A DNA stretch of 16,667 bases. Origin: an uncultured Odoribacter sp. GTDB lineage: Bacteria > Bacteroidota > Bacteroidia > Bacteroidales > Marinifilaceae. Both the position numbers and the translations under genes were made by a program. The notes under the pieces were generated by a model. That model was not told the DNA's origin. It made no database searches and saw only the letters and a list, made by a program, of their open reading frames with translations. Below, in pieces: positions 1 to 7,289 of this stretch (position 1 is the first letter of the stretch; every line of letters starts with the position of its first letter). The DNA lies in contig UQTM01000074.1 in assembly GCA_900544025.1 (NCBI GenBank), forward strand, positions 1 through 16,667, read 5' to 3'.

Positions 1-62
1 CCATTAGACATATCTTTAAACGCTACTAATCTGTAATTTTCAGGATGTATGCCCTCTTTCAT
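1..62 (-). CDS. rpmE2: 50S ribosomal protein L31 type B, N-terminal part (runs off the window)
   Basis: Reading the minus strand from the ATG at 62-60 gives 20 complete codons. They translate as MKEGIHPEN then YRLVAFKDMSN, with a following Gly codon cut by the window edge. The G-I-H-P-x-x-Y-R-x-V-x-F-x-D pattern is the signature of the ribosomal protein L31 N-terminus. The absence of an early CxxC, with Val-Ala-Phe-Lys following, fits the type-B (zinc-free) form usual in Bacteroidetes. L31 sits on the large ribosomal subunit at the central protuberance, near the bridge to the small subunit. A good Bacteroidetes promoter lies about 40 bases upstream, so the gene appears to have its own transcript. 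The rest of the gene lies outside the window. The family is clear despite the short stretch; the type-B call is somewhat less sure because the zinc-ligand region is only partly visible. Confidence 0.9.
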   Translation of the reverse strand, partial: MKEGIHPENYRLVAFKDMSN

Positions 63-104
63 TGTATGATAAATTTTATAATTATTCCTTTTATTATCGG
101 TTCG

Positions 105-136
105 CAAAGATATATCATTCATTATAAATCACAAAG
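105..136 (-). promoter_or_regulatory. Bacteroidetes-type promoter of rpmE2
   Basis: On the minus strand a -7 box TATCTTTG (complement of 105-112) matches TAnnTTTG exactly. It is preceded after 19 bases by TTTG (complement of 132-135), the -33 element. Transcription would start near position 98, leaving a leader of about 36 bases before the L31 start codon. The surroundings are strongly AT-rich. Confidence 0.75.
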
Positions 137-259
137 AAATTTAATAACTTTTTTTATTGTGTCCGGCAGTCCTTTAAAATCCGGATGGAAAACAAAAGAG
201 CGGGCATGTGGGAATCTGGAGAATGGGGTTACCGGTGAAGACAATGGCTGTTTCTATGC
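137..259. other. Intergenic gap between the Fic-like gene and the rpmE2 promoter
   Basis: No gene is supported here. There is a short inverted repeat (TCCGG near 158-165 and CCGGA near 180-185) but no T-run in the right place to make it a terminator for the Fic-like gene upstream. Read-through from that gene into rpmE2 therefore cannot be excluded from sequence. Confidence 0.5.
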
Positions 260-1009
260 TCATGCTTGTAAGGCGTCTAATTGTTCTGTCAGGAATTTGA
301 TTTGCTGGCAGGCTATAAATTCTTCAAAAGTTTCCGGAGTTTGACTGATCTTTCCTCTTTTCAGGGCATTCAGAAGTCCGGGACGTTCGTCTGCATATAG
401 TATTAGCAAGGGTTCGTCATGATAAAGCTGAATGTAGTTCATCGCGAGCAATCCCGTTTCCAGATTACCTGCCCCGAAAGGCCGGATATGTGCGAATTCA
501 TACATGAAATCGGCAGCCAGCCGCAGCGTTTGTATGCCATTGGCTTTGTCGATGCGGGCATTGACATCGCGGCATGCAAAGGCTAACAAAGCGGGGATTT
601 TACGATAATCGGCCAATGGATATACTTCGTTGTAATCTTCCCCCAGTCTGAAGTCTCCCAACGAACTATCGTACCGGCCTACCGAAGTCGTGGTTTCCCC
701 TCCGGTATGTTTCATGACTTTGGCGGCAATCGCCTGCATGAATGTCAAATTCAGTTTTTCATGTTCCTGGGTCGTTTTTGCAATGAACACCCAGGCTTGC
801 CAGAGATCGTAGGCCTTTGTTCCGTCTGTTGAGCGGGGACGCTTGCCTGTGGTAATAATTTTTGCAAAGTCTTGTTCGGGCAGAGGATTGTCTTCCAGTT
901 TTAAAATTTCGTAAAGAAGGCGTTGTATAAGGTAGTTCTTATACGTTTTCGTGTTTAGTTCAGGAGTGTTTAAAAATTCCTGCCTTAGTTCGTTTAATTT
1001 TTCCCACAT
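260..1009 (-). CDS. Fic-fold family protein with altered catalytic motif
   Basis: The 249-residue protein aligns by eye with Fic-domain proteins. A helical N-terminus is followed by a flap-like segment (G111-R112-Y113 to about residue 125), then the active-site loop at residues 174-186. Fic enzymes transfer AMP or related groups to a target hydroxyl using the motif H-P-F-x-[DE]-G-N-G-R, in which the His is the general base and the acidic residue binds metal. Here the loop reads HIRPFGAGN then LETG. Arg176 takes the place of the catalytic His, Ala180 that of the acidic residue, and Leu183-Glu184 that of Gly-Arg. The scaffold (Pro-Phe, Gly-Asn) is kept and the frame is open throughout, so this looks like a stable non-canonical Fic relative rather than a decaying gene. 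Standard AMPylation is unlikely; a binding role or altered chemistry is possible. The gene is single, divergent from the pgeF pseudogene. The ATG at 1009 is the only reasonable start, and no convincing promoter was found. Confidence 0.8.
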   Translation of the reverse strand: MWEKLNELRQEFLNTPELNTKTYKNYLIQRLLYEILKLEDNPLPEQDFAKIITTGKRPRSTDGTKAYDLWQAWVFIAKTTQEHEKLNLTFMQAIAAKVMKHTGGETTTSVGRYDSSLGDFRLGEDYNEVYPLADYRKIPALLAFACRDVNARIDKANGIQTLRLAADFMYEFAHIRPFGAGNLETGLLAMNYIQLYHDEPLLILYADERPGLLNALKRGKISQTPETFEEFIACQQIKFLTEQLDALQA

Positions 1010-1134
1010 GGCTTTTTTCCGGTTTTACGGAAAGATATGAGAACAGGTTTTCGGCCGGATGTCTTTTGTGGGCGGAGGATTTTCGGATGAAGCGTTGTAT
1101 CTTCGGAAAGGAAAGATAATTCCTCGGATAAAGT

Positions 1135-1164
1135 ATTGCTTTTGAGGGATAAAGGTTAATTTTG
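1135..1164 (+). promoter_or_regulatory. Promoter of the pgeF pseudogene
   Basis: TAATTTTG at 1157-1164 matches the Bacteroidetes -7 box TAnnTTTG. TTG at 1136-1138 lies 18 bases upstream as the -33 element. Transcription would start near 1171, about 14 bases before the ATG at 1185. Retention of the promoter means the broken gene is probably still transcribed. Confidence 0.65.
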
Positions 1165-1184
1165 CAGAATAAAAGCAGTTTGCT

Positions 1185-2010
1185 ATGAAGAAGATAGACC
1201 GGGAAACTTTTCCTTTTTATCGGTTTGACCGTCTTGCGGCTTGCCGGGAGATTAATCATTTCGTATCGTCGGGGGTGAAAGATATTAGTTTTTTAGGCAA
1301 TGAGGAACCTGGCCGCGTGGTGGCTAACCGCCGGGAATTGGGAGAAAATGCCGGTTTCGAGTTAGACAGGCTGGTGGTGGGCAATCAGGTGCATGGGGCG
1401 GATATAACCGTGGTGACTGCTGAGGATGCCGGACGGGGAGCTTATGACAATGAGAGCCGTTTGCCGGATACCGATGCTTTGGTGACGGACGGGGCCGGGG
1501 TATGCCTGAGGGGGCCGGATTCTTTCCGGTGTATGCCTGATGGTGCTGACAGCCGATTGCGTGCCTGTGCTGTTGTACGATCCGAAGTGCGGGGCGATTG
1601 CCGCCATACATGCCGGGTGGAAGGGAACGGCGGCTGATATTGTCGGAAAAACCGTAAATTTATTGCGGCAACGTTACGGCAGCGAACCTCGTAATATTTT
1701 GGCCGGGATAGGCCCTGCCATCGGTAAATGTTGTTTTGAGGTGGGAGAGGAAGTGGCTTCGGTTTTTCAGGGACGATATCCGGAACAGGTGGAAGCCGGA
1801 AAGAATCCCGGTAAATTCCAGGTCGATCTGGGAGCTATAAATTACTTGGAATTGTTGCAGGCGGGGCTTGACGCAGAGAATATCGAACAGGCCGATATCT
1901 GTACCAGGTGCCATCCTCATGACTTTTTTTCGTATCGTTATGCAGGTGGGGCTGCCGGTAGGTTCGGGACAGGCATATTGCTGCGGGAGAAATGTGAATC
2001 GAAAAAGTAG
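1185..2010 (+). pseudogene. pgeF: PgeF/YfiH family (laccase-domain, peptidoglycan editing factor), frameshifted
   Basis: Two overlapping reading frames together make one YfiH/DUF152 protein. This is the copper/zinc 'polyphenol oxidase' fold now linked to correcting wrongly incorporated amino acids in peptidoglycan precursors. Frame one (1185-1637) gives the N-terminal 108 residues, including the metal ligand His70 in NQVHG. Frame two continues from 1540 with MVLTADCVP, carrying the other two ligands (Cys and His of IHAGWKG, 17 residues apart as in E. coli YfiH), and runs to TAG at 2008-2010. The break is a 31-base insertion. CCGGGGTATGCCTGA at 1495-1509 recurs with one mismatch at 1526-1540. 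Removing 31 bases restores GVCLMVLTADC and a 264-residue protein of normal length with His70, Cys115 and His132. As written, the first frame ends at TGA 1635-1637. It could be a true inactivating duplication, a reversible one, or an assembly error. Confidence 0.85.
1495..1540. repeat. 15-base imperfect direct repeat flanking the 31-base frameshifting insertion
   Basis: CCGGGGTATGCCTGA (1495-1509) and CCGGTGTATGCCTGA (1526-1540) differ at one base and are offset by 31 bases. Slippage or recombination between the copies would remove exactly 31 bases and rejoin the two halves of pgeF in frame. Confidence 0.9.
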
Positions 2011-2074
2011 AACGTTTTCGTTGATTAATCGTGTGAAAATGAAAGAAAACGGAATAGCCGGGAATAAAAAGCTA

Positions 2075-2082
2075 TATTTTTG
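2075..2082 (+). promoter_or_regulatory. Possible -7 box for lrgAB
   Basis: TATTTTTG matches TAnnTTTG and lies about 67 bases before the preferred lrgA start. No TTG occurs at the expected distance upstream, so the -33 half is missing or weak. Confidence 0.4.
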
Positions 2083-2148
2083 TAAAAGTTTAGGGTTAAA
2101 CGGATAGGGTCTTTTTAGCTCTTGTATGTTTCATTTCATCAGGAAATC

Positions 2149-2511
2149 ATGTTGGCAGGTATTTTTATTGTTTTATTGTTCTTTGCATTGGGGGAATTGG
2201 CCGGGTGGCTGATACAAGGGTTTATCCCCGGAAGCGTGATCGGCATGATTTTACTTTTTACGGCATTGTGCCTCAAGATCGTGAAACCCGACAGGATTAA
2301 GCCGGTAGCAAAGTTCCTTTGTGATAATATGGCTCTTTTCTTTGTGCCTGCAGGAGTAGGGATAATTAATTCAATGGACATACTTTCGCAATATTGGCAA
2401 GCGGTGCTGGTGGCTTGTGGCGTTAGCACGGTGGTGGTATTGGTGGTGGTAGCCCTGGTACAGCAATGGTTTGAAAAGAGACGGCAGAACGGGGAACATG
2501 TAGAACAGTAG
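2149..2511 (+). CDS. lrgA: CidA/LrgA family holin-like membrane protein
   Basis: This 120-residue, very hydrophobic protein has about four membrane segments (roughly residues 3-24, 26-44, 58-76 and 84-104). It carries the LrgA-family pattern G-E-L near residue 15, I-P-G-S-V-I-G-M near residue 26 and FFVPAGVGI near residue 63. LrgA/CidA proteins were first described as holin-like regulators of murein hydrolases and autolysis. In Bacillus and staphylococci, LrgAB-type pairs have since been linked to pyruvate or small-acid transport, and both roles remain in use. I chose the ATG at 2149 because AGGA at 2141-2144 sits just before it and the protein then begins directly at the first membrane helix. 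A TTG at 2122 would add nine residues (MYVSFHQEI) that are not typical. lrgB follows 15 bases later, so the two form an operon. No LytSR-type regulator is seen nearby. Confidence 0.88.
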   Translation: MLAGIFIVLLFFALGELAGWLIQGFIPGSVIGMILLFTALCLKIVKPDRIKPVAKFLCDNMALFFVPAGVGIINSMDILSQYWQAVLVACGVSTVVVLVVVALVQQWFEKRRQNGEHVEQ

Positions 2512-2526
2512 AAACAGGTAGCGAGT

Positions 2527-3219
2527 ATGACTTCTTTATTGAATTCCGAAATATTTATTTTGACGCTGGTGATAGGGGTTTACCTGCTGTCCGTATGGCT
2601 GTATCGGAAAACCGGGCTGAATTTACTGAATCCTTTGCTGGTCTCTATTCCAGTGCTGGTAGCCGTTACCCATGTATTGGGTATTTCTTACGAATCGTTT
2701 CAAAAAGGAAGCCGCATCATTAGCTTTATGTTAGGTCCCACAGTCGTGGTGTTGGGGTATTTGCTCTACGAACAAGTGGCGCATTTGAGGGAAAATGCCG
2801 TTTCGATCATTACTTCGGTGTTTGTGGGGTGTGTGACCGGAATCTTAAGTGTGATTTTTATAGCCCGTTATTTTGGAGCCGATCATGCACTGATCGTTTC
2901 ATTGGAGCCTAAATCCGTGACAACGCCGATAGCCATGAGTATTGCCGAGAAATCCGGCGGGATACCTTCTATTGCTGCCGTCGTCGTGATTGTGGTGGGA
3001 ATATTCGGTGGGATTGTAGGTCCTTTTGTTTTGGAAAAATTAGGGATTCGCAGTAAGATTGCGCGGGGACTTGCTTTAGGCTCTGCCGCTCATGGCTTGG
3101 GAACGGCACGGGCGATGGAATTGGGAACGATAGAAGGTGCGATCAGCGGTCTGGCTATCGGAGTGATGGGGATTATGACGGCGATATTGGTGCCGGTTAT
3201 TGAAATGATCTTGAATTGA
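2527..3219 (+). CDS. lrgB: CidB/LrgB family membrane protein
   Basis: The 230-residue protein matches the LrgB/CidB family in length and layout. There are about six or seven hydrophobic segments, a charged patch near residues 135-150 (SLEPKSVTTPIAMSIAE, a hallmark of the family), the glycine-rich stretch GIFGGIVGPFVLEKLG near 158-173, and the GLALGSAAHGLGTARAMELG block near 181-200. LrgB works with LrgA in the inner membrane. The pair was described as modulating murein hydrolase activity and cell lysis, and later linked to uptake of pyruvate or related small acids. It follows lrgA after 15 bases and is closed by a strong hairpin terminator 80 bases downstream, so lrgAB is a two-gene unit. Nothing odd in sequence. 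The transported compound cannot be told from sequence. Confidence 0.9.
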   Translation: MTSLLNSEIFILTLVIGVYLLSVWLYRKTGLNLLNPLLVSIPVLVAVTHVLGISYESFQKGSRIISFMLGPTVVVLGYLLYEQVAHLRENAVSIITSVFVGCVTGILSVIFIARYFGADHALIVSLEPKSVTTPIAMSIAEKSGGIPSIAAVVVIVVGIFGGIVGPFVLEKLGIRSKIARGLALGSAAHGLGTARAMELGTIEGAISGLAIGVMGIMTAILVPVIEMILN

Positions 3220-3299
3220 GCGGAGAGAAACGAGAGAAGCCTGCCCGTGGATTTTGTTTCCCCGGATTGGACCGGACAGATGATTTATTTTAAATATAA

Positions 3300-3336
3300 A
3301 GGCTCAGGATTTTCAACTTCCTGAGCCTTGTTGTTT
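3300..3336. terminator. Rho-independent terminator between lrgB and pnp
   Basis: A perfect 10-bp stem, AGGCTCAGGA (3300-3309) with TCCTGAGCCT (3319-3328), encloses a 9-base loop and is followed by TGTTGTTTTTT. It closes lrgAB. On the minus strand the stem is followed by TTTATATTTA, so it may also stop the convergent pnp operon. Confidence 0.88.
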
Positions 3337-3384
3337 TTTGCAAATTTATCTTCCCGTAAATGGTTGTTTTGCTTTTTCTATCAC

Positions 3385-4200
3385 TTATAGATGGGCGATG
3401 ATTTCACGGAACAGGGCGGTCATCCTGGGTTGTGCCGTGTTGCCGATATCCTGTACTTCTGCGTGGTTGGTTTTAATCAGTTCCGGAGAAGCGGTGCTGT
3501 TGGTGATTACCGACATGCCGAAACATTCCATACCCATGTGGCGGGCAACGATGATTTCCGGTACCGTGGACATGCCTACGGCATCTCCTCCGATGACCCT
3601 GATCCAGTTGTATTCGGCAGGAGTTTCAAAAGAAGGCCCTTGCAAGCCTGCATAAACTCCGTATTGCAGTTTGATGTTCAGTTTCAGTGCACATTCTTCG
3701 GCCAGCGTGATGATACGCGGACTGTAGGCATCGGTCATGCCAGGGAAACGGGGACCGAGTTCGTCGATGTTTTTACCTCGTAGCGGATGTTCCGGGAACA
3801 GGTTGATGTGGTCGGTGATAACCATCAGGTCGCCCACCAGGAAACTGGTATTGACTCCTCCGGCAGCATTGGATACGAACAGTTTGTTTACCCCGATTTC
3901 GTGCAATACCCGTACCGGAAAAGTTACTTCCTGCATCGGATAGCCTTCATAAAAATGAAAGCGTCCCTGCATCGCAATCACGTTTTTGTCTCCAAAACGT
4001 CCCAGTAACAAATTACCTTTATGTCCCTGCACGGTGGATACCGGAAAATGGGGTATTGCGGCATAGGGAATGGTGTGTTTCACCTCTATCGATTTGCCGA
4101 GTTCGCCTAAGCCGGTTCCTAAAATGATCCCGATTTCATACTTCTCCCCATCCAGATAACGGGAGATATAAGCTGCGCTATCTTTGATTTTTCCTAACAT
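3385..4200 (-). CDS. Purine-nucleoside phosphorylase (trimeric, PNP-I/inosine-guanosine type)
   Basis: This cytosolic enzyme (271 residues, usual family length) splits inosine, guanosine and deoxy forms with phosphate to free base plus (deoxy)ribose-1-phosphate, for purine salvage. The phosphate site is seen in GTGLG (28-32), GHKG (59-62) and QGRFHFYEGY (78-87, His82). SNAAGG is at 110-115, the base-binding FETPAEY at 191-197 with Glu196, GGDAVGMSTVPE at 204-215, and Asn234 of VITN, the residue that contacts the purine in trimeric PNPs. The start ATG lies 23 bases inside the end of lpxK, suggesting translational coupling as the third gene of sppA-lpxK-pnp. Trimeric Glu/Asn-type PNPs prefer 6-oxopurines, so adenosine is an unlikely substrate. 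The stop is followed by a likely bidirectional terminator. I leave the symbol blank because punA, deoD and pnp are used inconsistently for this family. Confidence 0.93.
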   Translation of the reverse strand: MLGKIKDSAAYISRYLDGEKYEIGIILGTGLGELGKSIEVKHTIPYAAIPHFPVSTVQGHKGNLLLGRFGDKNVIAMQGRFHFYEGYPMQEVTFPVRVLHEIGVNKLFVSNAAGGVNTSFLVGDLMVITDHINLFPEHPLRGKNIDELGPRFPGMTDAYSPRIITLAEECALKLNIKLQYGVYAGLQGPSFETPAEYNWIRVIGGDAVGMSTVPEIIVARHMGMECFGMSVITNSTASPELIKTNHAEVQDIGNTAQPRMTALFREIIAHL

Positions 4201-5230
4201 ATTCTGATAATTCTTTTAATATTGAACATTCTTTCTGAATAAAAACCGGAACGATAGGTATATAATATATATGCCTCTTTAACTCTTTGGGCAGGTTACA
4301 GGCAGCCAGCCGGACAGCATCTTTTTCGGTGGTAAAGATATATTTATCTTTACCTTCCAATGCCTCGAATGATTCGCCGATTCGCTGGATGTCTTTTCCT
4401 GTGAAAAAATGATGATCGGGGAAGCGGAGTTCTGTCACGTGCTCCGTAAAGGTTTTCAGATATTCAATGTAAGGTTCGGGGCGGGCAATGCCCGTTACGC
4501 ATAGTATCGAGCTTTCCCGGTGCAGGGCTGCTTCTTTTGCCTTTGAGGATAACTTATGGATCGTACCGTACTCCATTGCCGTGAAATACAGCTGCTGGTA
4601 AGGTTTTATCCGGAGATGTTTCGAAAGTATCCGGCGTTCGATGGGCTGGATGTCTTTCGGGCATTTGGTGACGATGATGTAATCGGCACGTTTTAACGCG
4701 TTTGTATTCTCTCTGAGTCGTCCTGCAGGGAGCAGCATATCCTGATAGACCGGACGGTTGTAATCCACGAGTACGATATTTTTGTCGGCCTGCACATAAC
4801 GATGTTGAAAAGCATCGTCTAAAACGATTACCTGAGGCGGTTCCGGAGAGGCGAGCAATTTCTCGATTCCCCTTACCCGGTCGGCATCACAGGCTACGGT
4901 GATGTTCGGAAATTTTTTCTTGATCTGCATCGGTTCGTCCCCGATCTCTCTGGCTGTAGAATGTTCGTCGGCAAGGATAAAGCCTGAGGTTTTACGTTTA
5001 TAGCCCCGGCTTAGGCAGGCCACCCTGAATTTTTTTTGCAGTTCAGCTATGATTAATTCGGTGTGCGGGGTTTTTCCCGTACCTCCGACCGTGATGTTAC
5101 CTACACACAATACGGGCACATCGAATCTTTTGGATTTCAATACGCCTATATGGAAAAGAAAATTCCGGCCTCCGGTGACGATTCCATAAATAAAGCTAAG
5201 TGGTAACAATAAAACTTTTTTTAAAGCCAT
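4178..5230 (-). CDS. lpxK: Tetraacyldisaccharide 4'-kinase
   Basis: LpxK phosphorylates the 4' position of the lipid A disaccharide precursor at the inner face of the cytoplasmic membrane, the sixth step of the Raetz pathway. The 350 residues fit the family. A hydrophobic N-terminal helix (about residues 6-20) anchors it to the membrane. The P-loop GNITVGGTGKT spans 44-54. Asp98 in GDEP is the likely catalytic acidic residue. LDDAFQH spans 137-143, the DHHFF loop with His273/His274 follows, and TTEKDAVR spans 300-307. It lies 46 bases after sppA and overlaps pnp by 23 bases, so the three genes are one transcription unit; sppA-lpxK-pnp is an order I know from other Bacteroidales. Its presence means the organism makes a lipid A phosphorylated at least transiently at 4'. 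No anomalies seen. Confidence 0.95.
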   Translation of the reverse strand: MALKKVLLLPLSFIYGIVTGGRNFLFHIGVLKSKRFDVPVLCVGNITVGGTGKTPHTELIIAELQKKFRVACLSRGYKRKTSGFILADEHSTAREIGDEPMQIKKKFPNITVACDADRVRGIEKLLASPEPPQVIVLDDAFQHRYVQADKNIVLVDYNRPVYQDMLLPAGRLRENTNALKRADYIIVTKCPKDIQPIERRILSKHLRIKPYQQLYFTAMEYGTIHKLSSKAKEAALHRESSILCVTGIARPEPYIEYLKTFTEHVTELRFPDHHFFTGKDIQRIGESFEALEGKDKYIFTTEKDAVRLAACNLPKELKRHIYYIPIVPVFIQKECSILKELSEYVRKNQR

Positions 5231-5276
5231 AGCTGTCTTTTTTGCACATTAAGTAATCTGCGTAAAGGCTTACAGA

Positions 5277-7070
5277 TTAATTCGGTACTACATCATACGG
5301 AATCCGGGCGATCAATCCCTGCTGACTGGTGATGTCCTTTATTTTTGTCCAGGTTTCGTAAAAAGGTCCCATTTCTTCTTTCATCATACGGATTTTTACC
5401 GAACCGGTTAAGGAATTCAGTAATTCTTCTACCGGATTTTTTTCAACAGGAAATTCCGATATGGCGTATTGGTCCAGTCCGGCTTTAGCAGCGGCGATTT
5501 TAATGGCATCGTCCATGCCTCCCAGCACATCGACCAGTCCTATTTTCAAAGCGTCCGCTCCTGTCCATACCCGTCCTTGTGCAATGGCATCCAGCGAATC
5601 GCGGGAGATTCCCCGTCCTGCCATTACCCGGTTCAGGAAAGTTTCGTATCCCTGATTTACGTAATTTTGCAATACATTTCTTTCATAGGCGGTAAGAGGA
5701 CGGCTGCTGATGGGGATCGGCAACGGGTAACTGCCTCCGAAATCGCTGTGTGCATTCGTTTTTACCACATCGGTATGGATTCCCATTTTATCTTTAATCA
5801 GGTTCTCGCCACTGAAAAACATGCCGAAAATACCGATAGACCCGGTCAGGGTAGTCGGATCGGCCACGATCGTATCCGCAGCGCACGAAATGTAATAACC
5901 TCCCGAAGCGGCGACGTTACCCATAGAAACGATTACCGGTTTTGTCCGAGTGGCCTGTTCTACTTCCCGCCAAATGATTTCGGAAGTCAGGGCACTGCCT
6001 CCCGGTGAGTTTACCCGGAGTACGATGGCTTTCACCTTGTCGTCTTCCCGCACTTTGCGGATGGTTTTAGCCAATTCCGGCCCTATTGCCGTGTTGGATT
6101 GTTCCAGCCCGATCTCTCCCTGGGCATAAACGATCGCTATTTTATCTTTGCTGACGGTTGTGGGAGCTTGAGGGGCCTTGCGGTAATCATTCAGCCCGAT
6201 CGTATTTAATTTATTTTTACCCTCGACTCCGGTTTCTTTTTTTAAGAAATCCAGCATCTCGTCTTCATAGAATGTGCCGTCGAAAAATCCCCAGTCACAA
6301 AATTGTTTGGTGGTATAAATATCGAATTTGTCGGTAATCGTATGGATTGAATCGATGGAAATACGACGCCTTTCGGAAATACCTTTTACGATAGTTCCCC
6401 AGGAAGAATCGAGGTATCTCTGTACCTGCCGGCGGTTTGCCTCGCTCATTTCCGTCGAGATAAAAGGCTCTACCGCCGATTTGAATTTTCCTACTTTTAC
6501 CACTTCCGGCTGAATGCCTAATTTTTTCAGCGTTTCCTTGTAAAAAGAAATGCTGCTGCTCATTCCCGCTAAGAGAAGCGGGCTTTCGGGATTGACATAG
6601 ATTTTATCGGCTGCCGTAGCGAGGTAGTAACTTTTTTGTGAATAGCCCAAATTGGAATAGCTATAAATGAATTTTCCGCTTTTTTTGAATTGCAGCAAGG
6701 CGTTTCGTATTTCTTCCGTTGTCGCCAGTGCTCCGAAGTTTCCTTGTATCTCGGTTAGATCCAGATAAATGCCCTTTATGTTTTCGTCGGTTTCCGCTTT
6801 TTTGATGCTTCGCAAAATGTTGTTCAGTCCATAATTGTTTTTAGAAGTCATGGACATAAAGTCGATATTTTCAAAAATATTATCGGAGGTTCGGTCGAGG
6901 ATTTCTCCGTTTAGTTTGATGGTCAGAATGCTATTGGGCTTTACCGGTGCCGTTTTGTTGGATAGCGTGGCGATTGTTCCGATTACACCCATAAAAAGGA
7001 TAAACAGGATGATATTGACAATAAAAAAGCCGACGATCGTGGCGAGGGTGTACTTTAAGAAACTTTTCAT
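5277..7070 (-). CDS. sppA: Signal peptide peptidase SppA, 67-kDa (long) type
   Basis: SppA is a membrane-anchored serine protease that digests leftover signal peptides and other membrane peptides. At 597 residues this is the long, two-domain form in which each half resembles the ClpP/crotonase fold. The N-terminus has one membrane anchor (about residues 8-36). The Ser-Lys dyad is visible: Lys197 in KFKSAVEPF (matching E. coli Lys209) and Ser389 in GNVAASGGYY (matching Ser409). The substrate-groove segments RVNSPGGSA (352-360) and TLTGSIGIFG (407-416) are also present. The C-terminal domain ends with the usual WTGADALKIGLVD (502-514). It heads the sppA-lpxK-pnp operon and has its own promoter about 40 bases upstream. 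Both catalytic residues are intact, so it should be active. Confidence 0.96.
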   Translation of the reverse strand: MKSFLKYTLATIVGFFIVNIILFILFMGVIGTIATLSNKTAPVKPNSILTIKLNGEILDRTSDNIFENIDFMSMTSKNNYGLNNILRSIKKAETDENIKGIYLDLTEIQGNFGALATTEEIRNALLQFKKSGKFIYSYSNLGYSQKSYYLATAADKIYVNPESPLLLAGMSSSISFYKETLKKLGIQPEVVKVGKFKSAVEPFISTEMSEANRRQVQRYLDSSWGTIVKGISERRRISIDSIHTITDKFDIYTTKQFCDWGFFDGTFYEDEMLDFLKKETGVEGKNKLNTIGLNDYRKAPQAPTTVSKDKIAIVYAQGEIGLEQSNTAIGPELAKTIRKVREDDKVKAIVLRVNSPGGSALTSEIIWREVEQATRTKPVIVSMGNVAASGGYYISCAADTIVADPTTLTGSIGIFGMFFSGENLIKDKMGIHTDVVKTNAHSDFGGSYPLPIPISSRPLTAYERNVLQNYVNQGYETFLNRVMAGRGISRDSLDAIAQGRVWTGADALKIGLVDVLGGMDDAIKIAAAKAGLDQYAISEFPVEKNPVEELLNSLTGSVKIRMMKEEMGPFYETWTKIKDITSQQGLIARIPYDVVPN

Positions 7071-7107
7071 TTCCAGAGTAATTTAGGTTAATTTTTTACT
7101 ATATCTA

Positions 7108-7138
7108 CAAATGTAGCCATATAATTTATTCAAGCCAA
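7108..7138 (-). promoter_or_regulatory. Promoter of the sppA-lpxK-pnp operon
   Basis: On the minus strand TACATTTG (complement of 7108-7115) is an exact TAnnTTTG box. TTG (complement of 7136-7138) lies 20 bases upstream. The start site would be near 7101, about 30 bases before the sppA ATG. Confidence 0.65.
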
Positions 7139-7156
7139 TATAAAATAAGGGATATT

Positions 7157-7186
7157 TTTGTTTTCAAGCGTTTTTTGTTAAATTTG
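7157..7186 (+). promoter_or_regulatory. Promoter of murA
   Basis: TTTG at 7157-7160 and TAAATTTG at 7179-7186, separated by 18 bases, fit the Bacteroidetes -33/-7 pattern. Transcription would begin near 7193, leaving a leader of about 97 bases, long enough to hold regulatory structure, although I see no recognised riboswitch in it. Confidence 0.65.
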
Positions 7187-7289
7187 ACCGAAAAGAAGCC
7201 GGAAATGCTTCTGAATTAAAAGAAGAAAGACCATTTTTGCAATGCTGCTGTTACGGTGGTTTGCATGTTAGAATATTTATATTTAGCGT

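Noticed and set aside
158..185. TCCGG/CCGGA inverted repeat as terminator of the Fic-like gene
   Set aside because: The stem is only five base pairs and no T-run follows it on the minus strand.
45..344. 99-residue plus-strand frame at the left end
   Set aside because: It overlaps the L31 start and the end of the Fic-like gene on the other strand, and its composition is not protein-like.
5469..6008. 179-residue open frame antisense to sppA
   Set aside because: The sppA protein is full-length with both catalytic residues. The antisense product has no recognisable motif.
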